This document shows, piece by piece, positions 1 to 10,327 of a stretch of 64,000 bases of DNA (position 1 is its first letter; the number at the start of each line of letters is the position of its first letter). Location of the stretch: the NCBI GenBank assembly GCA_017992195.1, contig JAGOPC010000002.1, positions 1-64,000 on the forward strand. Reading direction: 5' to 3'. The notes beneath the pieces were generated by a model. The model worked only from the letters and a program-made list of their open reading frames with translations, was not told the DNA's origin and did no database searches. Made by a program: the position numbers and the translations under genes. The DNA comes from Patescibacteria group bacterium (GTDB taxonomy: Bacteria; Patescibacteriota; Gracilibacteria; Absconditabacterales; Absconditicoccaceae).

Positions 1-298
1 CCGTTTTTCAAACTTTTCCCATAAAAAAAACTTTGCTTGATTTTTCTTGATAACTATTGCTTATCGTTACACACCCTTTCCGCTTGATTATGATGGCTTC
101 TCTCCTATAAGAAACTGAGCATATAGCGCATTTGACTTATATTGTTTAATGTGTATAATATGTAGTGTGCGTTCCATTTAGGTTGAACACACAGTATTTT
201 AACAGCTTACTCTTAAGGATAAAAGCCGGCAAGCTTTTTCCTATTAACAAAAAAATTGAAATAATATTAACTTAAACCAAACCAAATATAAAATATTT
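1..298. other. AT-rich upstream region, no gene seen
   Basis: AT-rich leader before the T9SS-type protease, with no open frame I can support. The last 60 bases are very A/T rich and carry no clear Shine-Dalgarno sequence before the ATG at 299, which is common in Bacteroidota. The promoter is not identified. Confidence 0.4.
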
Positions 299-3200
299 AT
301 GAAAAAGATCATTCGAATACTAATTTTAATCCTACTGCTTTCTTCCACAAGAAGTGGAGCGGAAGACAGAGATGTTTTCTATCAGCAGTTGTATCAGAAA
401 TGGCTTTACAATAAAGCATTTCCTGATTATGCGGGCTTTGTGAATCACATCAGGTTAACAGAGAATACGTTTAACAAGATAATAACTGTAGCTGCCCAAG
501 ACAGTATGGATGCGCATAGGTTGACGATAGTTATTTATGGTGGGGCAGAATATAGTCCTGCTCAAAAAACTATTAATATTATGCCTGCATTAGAACTGCC
601 ACTTGGTTCTGTGGTAGAGAGGTGTATTGACGCAAGTCTTTATGACACTATATCTACTAGGGGGACTGTGTGGGGTACTGCCTTCACCATTATGCTGCCT
701 ATGGATACCTATGCGTGGGACTTTATGGCCGGAAAGTTTGGTCATTTTACCTCATATGGATATATTCATATGGATCCTTTAGCCTATTGTTTTTCATCTG
801 CAATACCCGGTGCAAATGATTTTCGCTTTAATGGCTACCAAGGTCAGCTAAATGGTAATATCTCTGGAGTTCTTGGTAACTTCAATATGGGATGGGGAAT
901 CTTCAGGGCGTTCGTGCCAAAAGGAGGTTATCATCAAATACTAGGTATATTTGATACTGGTGTAGATACTTTGCACGATGATGTTAATATTTATCGTATT
1001 GATACTGCTCGTAGCTATAATGTGCTTACTTCCAATCGTGATATTCGTGACTTTGACGGTCATGGTACACGTACATTCAGTTTGATGAGTGGTGAAGCAA
1101 ACAATACGAATGGTATTGTCGGTACGGATATTGTTGATACAGTGCAAGTATATAAAGTGATGGCAACCTCATCTGGCGGACCTATGTCTTTCGTAACAAC
1201 AGCAACTAATATGGCTCATAGTAATGGCGTGACGGATAAGAACTATTCGTTAGGAACCTTTACTTATGATCCTACTTTTGCTGTAGCTATTGCTATGGGT
1301 TATTCAACTTATAATTCTTGGAGCTACGCGGCTTCAGGCAATACAGGCTCTCTGTCTAATACTGTATATCCAGCATGTTTGCCTAAAGTATGGACGACTG
1401 TTGGAACTTTGTTGGGTGGAGGCGCATGGAGTGGAGGAACTACTACTGATAGTGCTTTTACGGGAGTTGTATCTTATCAAGTGTATGCTTCTGTACAGGG
1501 CACAACTACAAGCTGCACGCCTGCGAGTGGGACGTCTTTTGGTTGCCCACAGACTACAGGACAAGCCGCAATTACGCGTGCCCTGTTTCCTGATTTTACT
1601 TACGAGCAAACAAAGCAACTCTACATATCCTTTATGAATGGTGGTGGTTCTAGGACTCCTACCCATGGGAATGGAGTAGTAACTGATTCGTTGGTAAAAA
1701 GGGCGTTTCGAAAGTATATGTTGGCGAATGATACAATTACATTCGCTGCATGTACGGGTAAATACCGTATAGGCGCCTTACAACCTCGGTACGACTGGAT
1801 TGATAGTGGTTGGGCAGGCGCAAATCCTGTATTAGCCACGTTGAGCACTGATGACAGTGTTAACTCAAATTTAATCCCAGCAGGTACCTATGTTTGTAAG
1901 AGGGCTGTTGGATCAATGCCTCGAATTCTAGGTTGGACAACACCTTGGCGCGATACTATCAACCAGGTAGTTATTGTCAATCCAGGCAGTATGGTTACCC
2001 CTACCATTACAATTAACGCAACACCCGCAGGCTCTATTTGTGCAGGCACTTCAGTGTCTTACACAGCCACCCATACAAACGGTGGTACATCGCCAGCTTT
2101 CCAGTGGAAGGTTAACGGTGTGAGTGTTGGATCTTCGATTCCTACTCATAGCTATGCCCCTGCAAATGGGGATGTTGTTACTTGTACACTCACAAGCAGT
2201 CTTGCTTGTGTGACCACACCTACCGTGGTTGCTACTATGACGATGACAGTTAACCCTGTTGTTGTTCCAGCGGTGACTATTGTGGCTGCACCAGGATCTA
2301 CCATCTGTACAGGAAGTCCAGTCACCTTCACTCCAACGCCAGTTGGGGGAGGGACTCCTACCTATCAATGGTATAAGAACGGTGTCGTGGTAAGTACAAG
2401 TCCTACGTATGCAAGCTCTACGCTTGTTTCGGGAGATAATGTTTGGTGTGTGATGAGTAGCACTGCTCCTTGTGCAATGCCAGCTTCAGTTACTAGTAAT
2501 ACAGTAACAATGACGGTTGGTGCGCCTGTTACACCTACGATTAGCGTTTCAGCTAGCCCAAGTGGAACAGTATGTGCAGGTGCAAGTGTGACTTACACAG
2601 CTGCCATTACAAATGGTGGTTCATCGCCTACATATCAGTGGAAAGTGAATGGAGTGACAGTTGGTGGCTCTACAGCCGCTCATAGTTATGCGCCTGCAAA
2701 CGGCGACGTGATAACCTGTAAATTAACAAGTAGTCTTACTTGTGTTACAACAACAACTGTTACATCAACACCTATAACTGCTACTGTTAATCCTCTTACG
2801 CCTAACAGCGTGACGATTGCGGTGACGCCTAGTGCAACTATTTGTGCGGGCACAGCAGTTACCTTTACTCCAACACCAATTGGCGGAGGATCTACTCCTT
2901 CGTATCAGTGGAGGGTAAACGGCACAATCATGGGCACAGGCACGACCTATTCAAGTTCGTCGCTTGCGTCTAGTGATAATGTGTGGGTTACGATGATGAG
3001 TTCTGCTCCCTGTCCAACGCCGGCATCAGTTACCAGCAATACGGTGACAATGACGGTGAATCCAATTATAGTTCCTTCAGTTACTATTACCCCAACGCCA
3101 GGTTCTACAATCTGTGCTGGTACGCCGGTTACTTTTACTCTTGCATCAAGCGGAGGAGGGACGCCGAGTTACAGTTGGAAACTGAACGGGACAGCCGTAG

Positions 3201-4141
3201 GTACAGGTACGACCTATGCAAGTTCATCTCTCGTTACGGGAGACCTTGTATGGGTTGCAATGACGAGCACGGCAACGTGCGCGACGCCTGCTACGGTAAC
3301 AAGCAACACAGTTACTATGACTGTGAGTGCGCCTACAACACCAAGCTCAACTGCGACTCCTACATCAGGATCAATATGCAGCTTGAATTTGGATACCATA
3401 ACTGCTTCCTGCAGTGTTACCGGTACTACAGTACAATGGCAATCTTTCAGCGGAAGCTGGAGTAATATAAGCGGAGCGGTTGCTCCAATTTATTATACGC
3501 CTTTGTTGTCTCCGGGCACACATCAGTACAGAGCAGTGTTCACAATGCCTGCTGGATGTTTTACTCGTGCATACGATACCACACCTGTGGTGTCTATTAC
3601 GGTGATTGGCGCAGTGCCGGCACCTACGTGCACAGTGAGCTCCGGTATTCCATTCTGGACTGGTACTCATTACGATGTCATCTATACTGCAAGCCCTTCG
3701 GGTGGACCATATAGTTGGTATTGTAATGGTGCGTTCGCAGCTACGACACCCAGTAATACCTGGGTGCATACAATCAGTGCTTTGGGTGATACCGTCTTTG
3801 CGGTATATAAACCCGTTGGGTGCTTCGTGCCCGACACCAGCATTTCAAATGTCGTGCGTGTACCGAATCCTCTTGGTTTTGCCGAACCGGGGGTGCAAGT
3901 TAATGCATATGCTATATTTCCAAATCCTGTGAAGGATCTGTTGAGTATCAAAGGCGCGCATATAGATGATCAGGTGATCATTGAAAATGCGATAGGCCAA
4001 AACGTTTGGGATAGTAAGTTGGATGGTACAACATCTCAACAAATTAATCTAAGCACATTAACCCCTGGTATGTATATATTCAGGCTGTTTGATAAACAAC
4101 ATAACTTACTGGACGTGGAGAAATTCGTTAAAAAAGAGTAA
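299..4141 (+). CDS. Type IX-secreted subtilisin-like serine protease (S8) with Ig-like repeats
   Basis: Predicted secreted protease of 1280 residues. An N-terminal hydrophobic stretch (about residues 4-16) looks like a signal peptide. The subtilisin triad is visible: Asp219 in IFDTGVD, His255 in DGHGT and Ser413 in SGTSFGCP, with oxyanion Asn348 in SGNTG. From about residue 568 to 1110 there are five to six Ig/PKD-like repeats of roughly 89 residues, each with an ICAGT-type start and a YQWxxNG core. The last ~75 residues match a type A T9SS sorting domain (FPNPVKDLLSI, then TPGMYIFRL). T9SS is a Bacteroidota outer-membrane export system. The gene has no in-frame TGA and uses GGN for its many glycines, unlike the genes from 5.4 kb on. 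It is therefore probably foreign or a chimeric piece. Confidence 0.93.
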   Translation: MKKIIRILILILLLSSTRSGAEDRDVFYQQLYQKWLYNKAFPDYAGFVNHIRLTENTFNKIITVAAQDSMDAHRLTIVIYGGAEYSPAQKTINIMPALELPLGSVVERCIDASLYDTISTRGTVWGTAFTIMLPMDTYAWDFMAGKFGHFTSYGYIHMDPLAYCFSSAIPGANDFRFNGYQGQLNGNISGVLGNFNMGWGIFRAFVPKGGYHQILGIFDTGVDTLHDDVNIYRIDTARSYNVLTSNRDIRDFDGHGTRTFSLMSGEANNTNGIVGTDIVDTVQVYKVMATSSGGPMSFVTTATNMAHSNGVTDKNYSLGTFTYDPTFAVAIAMGYSTYNSWSYAASGNTGSLSNTVYPACLPKVWTTVGTLLGGGAWSGGTTTDSAFTGVVSYQVYASVQGTTTSCTPASGTSFGCPQTTGQAAITRALFPDFTYEQTKQLYISFMNGGGSRTPTHGNGVVTDSLVKRAFRKYMLANDTITFAACTGKYRIGALQPRYDWIDSGWAGANPVLATLSTDDSVNSNLIPAGTYVCKRAVGSMPRILGWTTPWRDTINQVVIVNPGSMVTPTITINATPAGSICAGTSVSYTATHTNGGTSPAFQWKVNGVSVGSSIPTHSYAPANGDVVTCTLTSSLACVTTPTVVATMTMTVNPVVVPAVTIVAAPGSTICTGSPVTFTPTPVGGGTPTYQWYKNGVVVSTSPTYASSTLVSGDNVWCVMSSTAPCAMPASVTSNTVTMTVGAPVTPTISVSASPSGTVCAGASVTYTAAITNGGSSPTYQWKVNGVTVGGSTAAHSYAPANGDVITCKLTSSLTCVTTTTVTSTPITATVNPLTPNSVTIAVTPSATICAGTAVTFTPTPIGGGSTPSYQWRVNGTIMGTGTTYSSSSLASSDNVWVTMMSSAPCPTPASVTSNTVTMTVNPIIVPSVTITPTPGSTICAGTPVTFTLASSGGGTPSYSWKLNGTAVGTGTTYASSSLVTGDLVWVAMTSTATCATPATVTSNTVTMTVSAPTTPSSTATPTSGSICSLNLDTITASCSVTGTTVQWQSFSGSWSNISGAVAPIYYTPLLSPGTHQYRAVFTMPAGCFTRAYDTTPVVSITVIGAVPAPTCTVSSGIPFWTGTHYDVIYTASPSGGPYSWYCNGAFAATTPSNTWVHTISALGDTVFAVYKPVGCFVPDTSISNVVRVPNPLGFAEPGVQVNAYAIFPNPVKDLLSIKGAHIDDQVIIENAIGQNVWDSKLDGTTSQQINLSTLTPGMYIFRLFDKQHNLLDVEKFVKKE

Positions 4142-4165
4142 GCTTCTATAACCTTATACTAATAG

Positions 4166-4196
4166 GCGCCCCGTTATTTGCGGGGCGCTTTTCTTT
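4166..4196 (+). terminator. Intrinsic terminator after the protease gene
   Basis: GCGCCCCG at 4166-4173 pairs with CGGGGCGC at 4181-4188 around a 7-base loop, followed by a T-rich stretch. It lies 25 bases after the stop codon. Confidence 0.9.
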
Positions 4197-4297
4197 ATGT
4201 TGGAATTGAATTTTAGCATCATTTCATTATATTGAATGCCTCACGCAAAAGAGGGCCCTATCGTATTGTTAATAAGTGTTAAAATCCAAAACAAACA

Positions 4298-5041
4298 ATG
4301 AAATATACGATTCAGCAAGTAAAAAGTGCCCTTCTGATAGCATTATGTGTTGTCGGCGTGGGGTGCAAAAAATCGCAGAACATATGCCCGGCGGAAGTTC
4401 GCAGTTTCCAGCAAGGCACGACATTATGTCTGCAAAAGAGTGGGCGCGTTTCGCGTCAATTACCCGAACCTGATCGCATTGCGATGGTGGGAGTTCAGGA
4501 ACTGAGTAGTGTTTCGCCTATAAGCGATCCATCTCTCGATCTTGAAGTCGTCGGCAGTATATTTAGTGATGTTAATTCTCAGGGCACAGTGCTTTGGGGA
4601 AAATACTTCACCGATGGGCAGTTTGCATATGCAAGTGCTATCCGAAGATATATTGAAGACAAATACCCACATATCCGCTGCGACAAGGCTTTTATGTTTG
4701 GTGAAATGACCGCTAATTCTCCTCGCTATGGATGTTCTGCTACGTGGAAATACGACGTGGTATGTATTATTCGAGGTAAAGAGGATTATGTCATCGATCC
4801 GAGGTTTTTCAGTAAAGTCGTAACAGTGAAAGAGTGGATGGCGGTGCATCATATGCATAAGCCGATTACCTCTCCGAAGCTAGAGATTGTGCCAGGCAGT
4901 TGTTTTGCGCCTCGTGATCTGTTTCCAAGTGCATATGTGGTAGATACAAGTTATGTGTATACCAATGTCATGCTGGACTACTATCGCGATAGTGTAGGAT
5001 GCGCCTACCAATCTCCCCAGCTATTAGCTGTTACGGAATAA
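4298..5041 (+). CDS. Putative lipoprotein, unknown function (Bacteroidota-like)
   Basis: 247 residues. The N-terminus is a lipoprotein signal: a hydrophobic segment ending VVGVGC, with Cys at residue 23 followed by KKSQ. A lysine right after the lipid-bearing Cys is common in Bacteroidota surface lipoproteins. The mature part has several cysteines, and the stretch ECF/TYVCK-like patterns seen in the neighbour are absent. I do not recognise a domain. No in-frame TGA is used and the stop is TAA. The gene sits between two terminators, so it is probably transcribed alone. It shares the standard-code character of the neighbouring protease and likely has the same origin. Confidence 0.75.
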   Translation: MKYTIQQVKSALLIALCVVGVGCKKSQNICPAEVRSFQQGTTLCLQKSGRVSRQLPEPDRIAMVGVQELSSVSPISDPSLDLEVVGSIFSDVNSQGTVLWGKYFTDGQFAYASAIRRYIEDKYPHIRCDKAFMFGEMTANSPRYGCSATWKYDVVCIIRGKEDYVIDPRFFSKVVTVKEWMAVHHMHKPITSPKLEIVPGSCFAPRDLFPSAYVVDTSYVYTNVMLDYYRDSVGCAYQSPQLLAVTE

Positions 5042-5068
5042 CCTGACCTATACTTCTTTTGCGTTGAA

Positions 5069-5098
5069 GGATCCCTACTTTTAGGGATCCGTTTTTTG
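5069..5098 (+). terminator. Intrinsic terminator after the lipoprotein gene
   Basis: GGATCCCT at 5069-5076 pairs with AGGGATCC at 5083-5090 around a 6-base loop, then six Ts. Confidence 0.9.
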
Positions 5099-5195
5099 TC
5101 TTGCAATTCAACATACAATCATTATATTGTTGAAGCTGAATTAAATATTCTCATTGACGTGTTTCCGACTGCGAATTGGGAACACAAACATATTG

Positions 5196-5229
5196 GTTAG
5201 CCACTGCATCCAGCGGCTAACTTTTTTTA
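5196..5229 (+). terminator. Terminator-like hairpin
   Basis: GTTAGCC at 5196-5202 pairs with GGCTAAC at 5215-5221 around a 12-base loop, followed by seven Ts. No gene is apparent between this and the preceding terminator. It may be the end of a small RNA or a second-line terminator. Confidence 0.6.
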
Positions 5230-5452
5230 TACTTGAAATCTTCTCGTGCTCGCCTCTCATACAGAAACCCATGTGTCTTCATGGGTAGGGATTTATAGGG
5301 TTTGGTCTGTTCTCAGGCCGACTTTTTCTTTTTTCTGATATTATCAGGTATGGTGATCAGCTTAGCTTTTCATCTATCTTTTCAGATTTTTCTCGTTTTT
5401 TTTCTTTTCACAGATCAGTAAGCAGGGGCATTTATTTTTTTACAAAAATAAA
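5230..5452. other. Non-coding stretch at the probable code or origin boundary
   Basis: No supported gene. It holds a third terminator-like hairpin (GGTCTG 5304-5309 with CAGGCC 5314-5319, then Ts) and a small palindrome near 5335-5347. To the left, genes use the standard code. To the right, the first gene already contains several in-frame TGAs. Any insertion or assembly junction is therefore most likely in or just before this stretch. Confidence 0.5.
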
Positions 5453-5950
5453 ATGACCTTTGGTTGATTTAATTGACTAGCGCCGAGACATGAAGCATTT
5501 GCTCATCTCGCCGAGCATTGTATTGATCCCGCTCAGCGGACCGATACCTGTAGGGTAGTCAAAGAGTGCATACTTCTATGAACTCATGAGTGAGTGGACC
5601 TGGACATCCTGCTGCCTGTCGCGCTTTTTCATAAGAGCAACAAGCCCATCGAAGAGCATCTTCACTTCGTCCAGAACATTCTCGAAAGCATTGAGTTCTA
5701 TACTGACAAAAAGATTCATCAGGTGATAGATGCTATCCAGCAAAACCTTGAAAATAATTATACTTCCTACGGTGCTGAACATATAATGCAAAAATATACA
5801 TCTCATGTTTCTCTTATATTGCACGATGCTATTATCCTGGCTTCACTTGAAAACCTAGGTACGGATACGGCAAAAAATCTCGTTAACAAAAAGGCGTGAC
5901 TGTTTCGTATCATCGCTCAGGAGGCGCGTAAAAAGCTCTTATTAAGGTAG
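5453..5950 (+). CDS. HD-domain-like protein, degenerate
   Basis: 165 residues with TGA read as Gly (five in-frame TGAs); ATG at 5453, stop TAG. The frame resembles small HD-superfamily hydrolases: an early His-rich helix (HEAFAHLAEHC), then DLDILLPVALFHK where the family normally has a metal-binding HD pair, and LILHDAIILASLENLG late in the protein. The first site reads HK and not HD, so metal binding may be altered or lost. This is the first recoded gene after the standard-code segment. The family assignment is by pattern only; the open frame with code 25 is clear. Confidence 0.55.
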
Positions 5951-6087
5951 ATCACGCCATGCTAGTATAATGATGCGTATAGGTAGTTCTTGATTTCAAA
6001 GGGGGAATAGGTATTATTCTAGGTGCTGAGCTACAACTCAGACAGGGGGATTCATACTCCTTTTTATATTGCTTCCGACAAGAACGC

Positions 6088-7173
6088 ATGAAAAAATTAT
6101 TGTACACACTTTTGACCTTCTATAAATTTGTTGATATCGATGATCCTCATACGGAAGTAAAGGAACATCTGACTTTCTGTAAAGATATTGGCATGAAGGG
6201 ACGTATATATATCGGTGAAGAATGAATTAGTGCTACGCTTACATGAAATGAGTGACAAATTAAAGCGTATAAGATGTATTTGTCTAATAGTAAATACTTT
6301 AAAGACATTCGCGATATAGACATAAAGTCGACAAAGGTAGACAGCTACTATTTTGATCGCATGGTCGTAAAATATCGTAAGGAGATCGTCGCTCTAGGAA
6401 CTACTGTCACACAGTGAGAGATCGAAAAATATCGCAAAGAAATGTCTGCGGAAGACTTTAAGAAACTTATAGATTCCGGAGATCTTGATGATCGGGTGAT
6501 TGTTGATATGCGTAATGATTACGAGTATAAGCTCGGGCATTTTAAAAATGCTATTCCGGCGTGAACGATTAATTTTCGTGAGGTTCCGGATCTGCTTGAT
6601 AAATATAAAGAACTGTTTGGTGATAAAAAAATTGTGTGGTATTGTACCGGAGGTGTTCGTTGTGAGAAGCTCTCTGCTATGGTGACGAAGGCTGGATTTA
6701 AAGATGTCTATGCGCTTGAAGGAGGTGTGGTGAAATACGTAAACAGTTATAACGATGGGAACCGGCTTGGTAACCTCTATACTTTTGACGGGCGTGTGTC
6801 GACCCGTGTGGGCGATGACGAGACTCATGTAACTATAGGTGAGTGTATCTACTCAGGATTGAAGACTGATAACTGCGAGAACTGTCGTTATAGTCCGTGT
6901 AATGCGCGCATTATTTGTCGTAAGAAACAATACAAGCGCTTCATGGGATTCTGTTCACAGGAGTGCTATGACAATGCTAAAAAAGATCTGATGATAAAAG
7001 ATCTTGAGCGAGATAGTTTTGACTATCAGGGCGCTCGTGATGCGATAAAAGATACCCCGTCACTCTATGAGGAAGTGCAGAAGAACATTGCAGCTCATCT
7101 TGATGAAAGCCTATGAAATGCTGTTTTCAATCATGCGGTGAGTCAGAAGGAAACGATTATTTTTCAAGATTAA
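6088..7173 (+). CDS. trhO: tRNA uridine(34) hydroxylase TrhO (rhodanese family)
   Basis: 361 residues. TrhO/YceA proteins install 5-hydroxyuridine at the wobble position of tRNAs. Visible are the N-terminal acylphosphatase-like part (YKFVDIDDPH and GRIYIGEEGISATL) and a rhodanese domain whose active loop WYCTGGVRCEK carries the catalytic Cys186. A C-terminal cysteine-rich segment follows (CENCRYSPC, then FCSQEC). Glycines in GEEGIS and other conserved spots are encoded by TGA, so a standard-code reading keeps only the C-terminal half. It is 30 bases upstream of hflX on the same strand. Confidence 0.92.
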
Positions 7174-7203
7174 TGTTGCGGTAATTTATCACTCAAGAAA
7201 TAG

Positions 7204-8406
7204 ATGTCACAAATAAATATAGAACAACTTAAAGTGTTTCTTGTCGATATCGTTCCGCCTAGCTTTCCGGCGGCTTTGATCGAACATCGTATGCAGGAGC
7301 TTGAGTCGCTTGTGACGACTTATCAATGAGTGGTTGTTGTTAAAAAGATCCAGAAACGTATGACGCCTGATTATCGTCTGTATATTTGATCGGGGAAACT
7401 CGAGGAAATCAAACAAGAGATGAAGACGATTGGCGCTAATCTTTTGGTGATCGGAAATATTCTTAAACCATCGCAGGTATTTAATGTTTCTGAGATTCTT
7501 CGCAAGGACAATATTCAGATCCGAGATAGAGTGGACTTAATTCTGAAGATATTTGAACGTCATGCGAGCAGCACGGAAGCGAGATTGCAGATAGAGCTGG
7601 CGGCGATAAAACATATGGGCCCGAGAATTTTTGGAATGGGTATGGAGCTCTCTCGTCAGGGTAGTAAGTGATCCGGCGGAGGTTCTGGAGCTTCGCGTGG
7701 ACTGGGTGAAACGAACACGGAACGTATGCGCAGACACTTGAGAGACAAAGAGCTTGCTATCAAGAAGAAGATCGAGCAGTATGAACATACGAGAGCGCTC
7801 CATCGTCAGTCGAGGAGCCGCCAGGGATTACAGACGGTCGGAATTGTCGGTTATACGAACGCGGGGAAGTCGCGTCTCATGAATGCGCTGACGCACAAAG
7901 ATATACTGGTGGAAAACAAATTGTTTGCAACACTCGGAACGTCGGTGGGCAAGATGTATGTGGCTCCAAGCGCGGAAAGGCTTCAAAGAGGAAACGATGA
8001 GAGTAAGGAAGAAAATAATGGACAAGATGGATATGAACATACAGGACGTGGAAAAGAGATTTTGATAAATGATACGATCGGTTTTATTCGTGATCTGCCG
8101 CCGGATCTGATAGAGGCGTTTTCGTCTACGCTGGAAGATAGTATTCATTCGGACTTGCTGCTGCATGTAGTGGATGCGTCGGATGCGCATATAGATGAGA
8201 AGATAGAAGTGGTTGATTCGATCCTGACAAAGATCGGGGCGACGCAGACGAAGTTGTATGTGTTCAATAAGATCGATCTCATTAGTGACTCTCAGCAAGA
8301 AAATCTTAGGAAAAAATACGAATATTTGCGTCCAATCTTTATCTCTGCGGAGAGGTGAAAAGGCTTGGAAGCTCTTAAGGAGAGTGTAGAAAAAGCTCTT
8401 GTTTAG
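7204..8406 (+). CDS. hflX: Ribosome-associated GTPase HflX
   Basis: 400 residues, a normal HflX length. HflX binds the 50S subunit and splits or rescues stalled ribosomes. The N-terminal domain leads to a glycine-rich linker and the conserved GETNTERMRR stretch. The GTPase domain has G1 GYTNAGKS (residues 216-223), G3 NDTIGFIRDLP and G4 NKID. An extra charged insert of about 30 residues lies between the effector region and G3 (ERLQRGNDESKEENNG and onward). Several Gly codons, including two in the linker, are TGA. The stop is TAG. Confidence 0.93.
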
Positions 8407-8419
8407 CCGTTTTCTGGTG

Positions 8420-8447
8420 TTGCTACTTTGGTGAAAATAGCTATACT
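8420..8447 (+). promoter_or_regulatory. Candidate sigma-70 type promoter
   Basis: TTGCTA (8420-8425), 16-base spacer, TATACT (8442-8447), 34 bases before the ATG of the L,D-transpeptidase lipoprotein. The same layout recurs before other genes in this window. Confidence 0.55.
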
Positions 8448-8481
8448 ATGAGAGCTTTAGTTTGGTGTAAGACCAAAGACA

Positions 8482-9702
8482 ATGAGTTTGAAAAAAACAA
8501 TAGCAATGGTATGACTTGCGGCGAGTCTAAGTGGTGGTGTGTCGTGTAATGACGAGCAGACTGATGAGACGCCAGCGACAACTACCGTGGACAGCGCAAG
8601 GAGAAGAAGAGATTCTGAAATCGTAGCAGTGGCGCAAGCGCTTACTGATAGTTTTAATAAACTGCCTCCTATAGATACAGCGCAGAGGTTTGCGCCCACA
8701 GATAGTATTGCTGCAGTAGTTTCGTCAACGCCTGCACCAGTAGCAATACAGATTCCAACGCCAACACCAGCGCCGGCGCAGCAAAAGTCTGTAGCAGCAA
8801 TGCCGTCACAGCCTGAAGAGCTTTATACGATCAATATGGATCGTGTGAGGAAGGGGCCGCTGGGGAAGATGAAAATAGAGCACTCATTGGGAATATTATT
8901 AGGAAGGAGAAATGTGGATAATTATATGTGGAAGTATAATAAAGAGATCGCAGAGAGTCTTATAGCTCATAACCCGCGTCTTAAGAGTGGATTTGGATGG
9001 CTTTGATATGAGAAGCTTCCAGATCTCAAAGTGCCTATGGTCAATCCGGAGTTAAAAGGATTTTTCTCTCCCTTTTTGGCAGACTTTATTGCTGATAAAG
9101 AAGAGATCAAAAAAGAAGTAGACACGTCTCAGGAGGTTGTCATCATTACGAGACAGCCAGTAATTACTCATAAGAAAACTAAGAAGGGTGTCGAGAAAAT
9201 AGACACGGTCAAAAAACATGTGATATGATATTATAAAAACGGAAAGCTTGTGTTGGCTGAGTATATGTCGGGAGGAGAAGGCGTGGATAAAATCGATTGG
9301 AATTATAAAAAGAAGGCATTTAAGCGTGTGCATGCCTTTACTCCAGAAGGAGTATTTAAGACGAATTATAAGAATGAGGTAGGAGATAGAAGAGATTCTG
9401 CTTATAAGTCAAAGGCGTTTAACGCTGCAATGCCATATGCTACGCCTTTTGAAAATGGGACTTATTTGCACACATGATTCATTGATGGTAATCCTCGCTC
9501 TCACGCATGTGCCCGTCAAACTGGACGCGTAGCTATGACTCTCTATGACCTTATTGGACCAAGAGAGGTGAAGGTCGTTGTAAGCGGTGTATATAATCCA
9601 TGACAAGCCGAGGCAGCAAGGAAAGCGCCCGCAAAACCTTATACAGGTCGTAAGAAAAAGTCCCATAAAAAGCCTGCTCAGCAGGTAAAGGAGGCCGAAT
9701 AA
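8482..9702 (+). CDS. L,D-transpeptidase (YkuD-like) lipoprotein
   Basis: 406 residues. The N-terminus has a signal-like segment ending GGVSC, probably lipid-modified. A Thr/Pro/Ala-rich linker follows (about residues 35-115). The C-terminal domain carries a YkuD-type active site: YLHTG with His330, then PRSHACARQ with Ser340, His341 and catalytic Cys343. The family pattern is SHGC.R, so Ala replaces the usual Gly before Cys. Such enzymes make 3-3 peptidoglycan cross-links or attach proteins to the wall. A Lys-rich tail ends the protein. Four or more TGAs are read as Gly. It lies just upstream of an ECF sigma/membrane-protein pair, which suggests envelope stress control, but that link is inference. 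Confidence 0.8.
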
Positions 9703-9751
9703 TCAACGCTTGTCTTGTACTTTCCCAGCAAATAGATACTACTACCATACC

Positions 9752-10327
9752 ATGCAAGATGATAATTTCCTAGTTCAGAAGATCCAAAATGGCGAGAAAG
9801 AGCTGTTTAGTGTGCTGTATGAAAAATACTGTCACAAAATTTTGAGTTTTCTGTTTTATAAGTGTGGTGATATGAGTCAGGCTGAGGATCTAGCCGGAGA
9901 GGCGTTTTTGAAGGCATTTGATGGGATAAAGTCTTTCCGTCCACAAAGGGAAAAGGCGTTCTCATCGTGGCTCTATACGATCGCTACGAATGTGTTCTTA
10001 GACAGCGTGAAGAGGAAGAAAGAGAGTTCATTGGATGACAAGGTGGAACTGATTCCTGATGAGAAGGTTGGCGACATGACGCATAATTTACAAGTTGGGC
10101 AGCAGGCAGAAGAAATCTTAGCATATCTGGACTCATTATGAACTGACAAGAAAGAGCTATTTGTAATGCGTATATGGCAGGATATGAGCCGGGAAGAAAT
10201 AGAATCGGTTATGTGAAAGTCGAGCGCTGCGTTAAGAAAAGAGTATAGCAGGTTGACACAAAAATTAATTGAAAGGTTTTGATATATGGCTGTTTTATGT
10301 GTTTTGTGCGGACGATGGATCAGATAG
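9752..10327 (+). CDS. ECF-type RNA polymerase sigma factor
   Basis: 191 residues. Region 2 is visible near the start (LFSVLYEKYCHKILSFLF, QAEDLAGEAFLKAF and FSSWLYTIATNVFLDSVKR). Region 4 is the helix-turn-helix LFVMRIWQDMSREEIESVM-GKSSAALRKEYSRL. TGA codes Gly at the start and inside the turn of region 4, so without recoding only region 2 would be annotated. The downstream gene starts inside its last codons (13-base overlap), the usual arrangement for an ECF sigma and its membrane anti-sigma. An upstream in-frame ATG at 9710 is possible, but the one at 9752 gives the usual family start. Confidence 0.88.

Noticed and set aside
2001-3400. Direct repeats possibly a CRISPR or satellite array
   Set aside because: The repeats are about 270 bases, in frame and diverged; they encode Ig-like domains of the protease.
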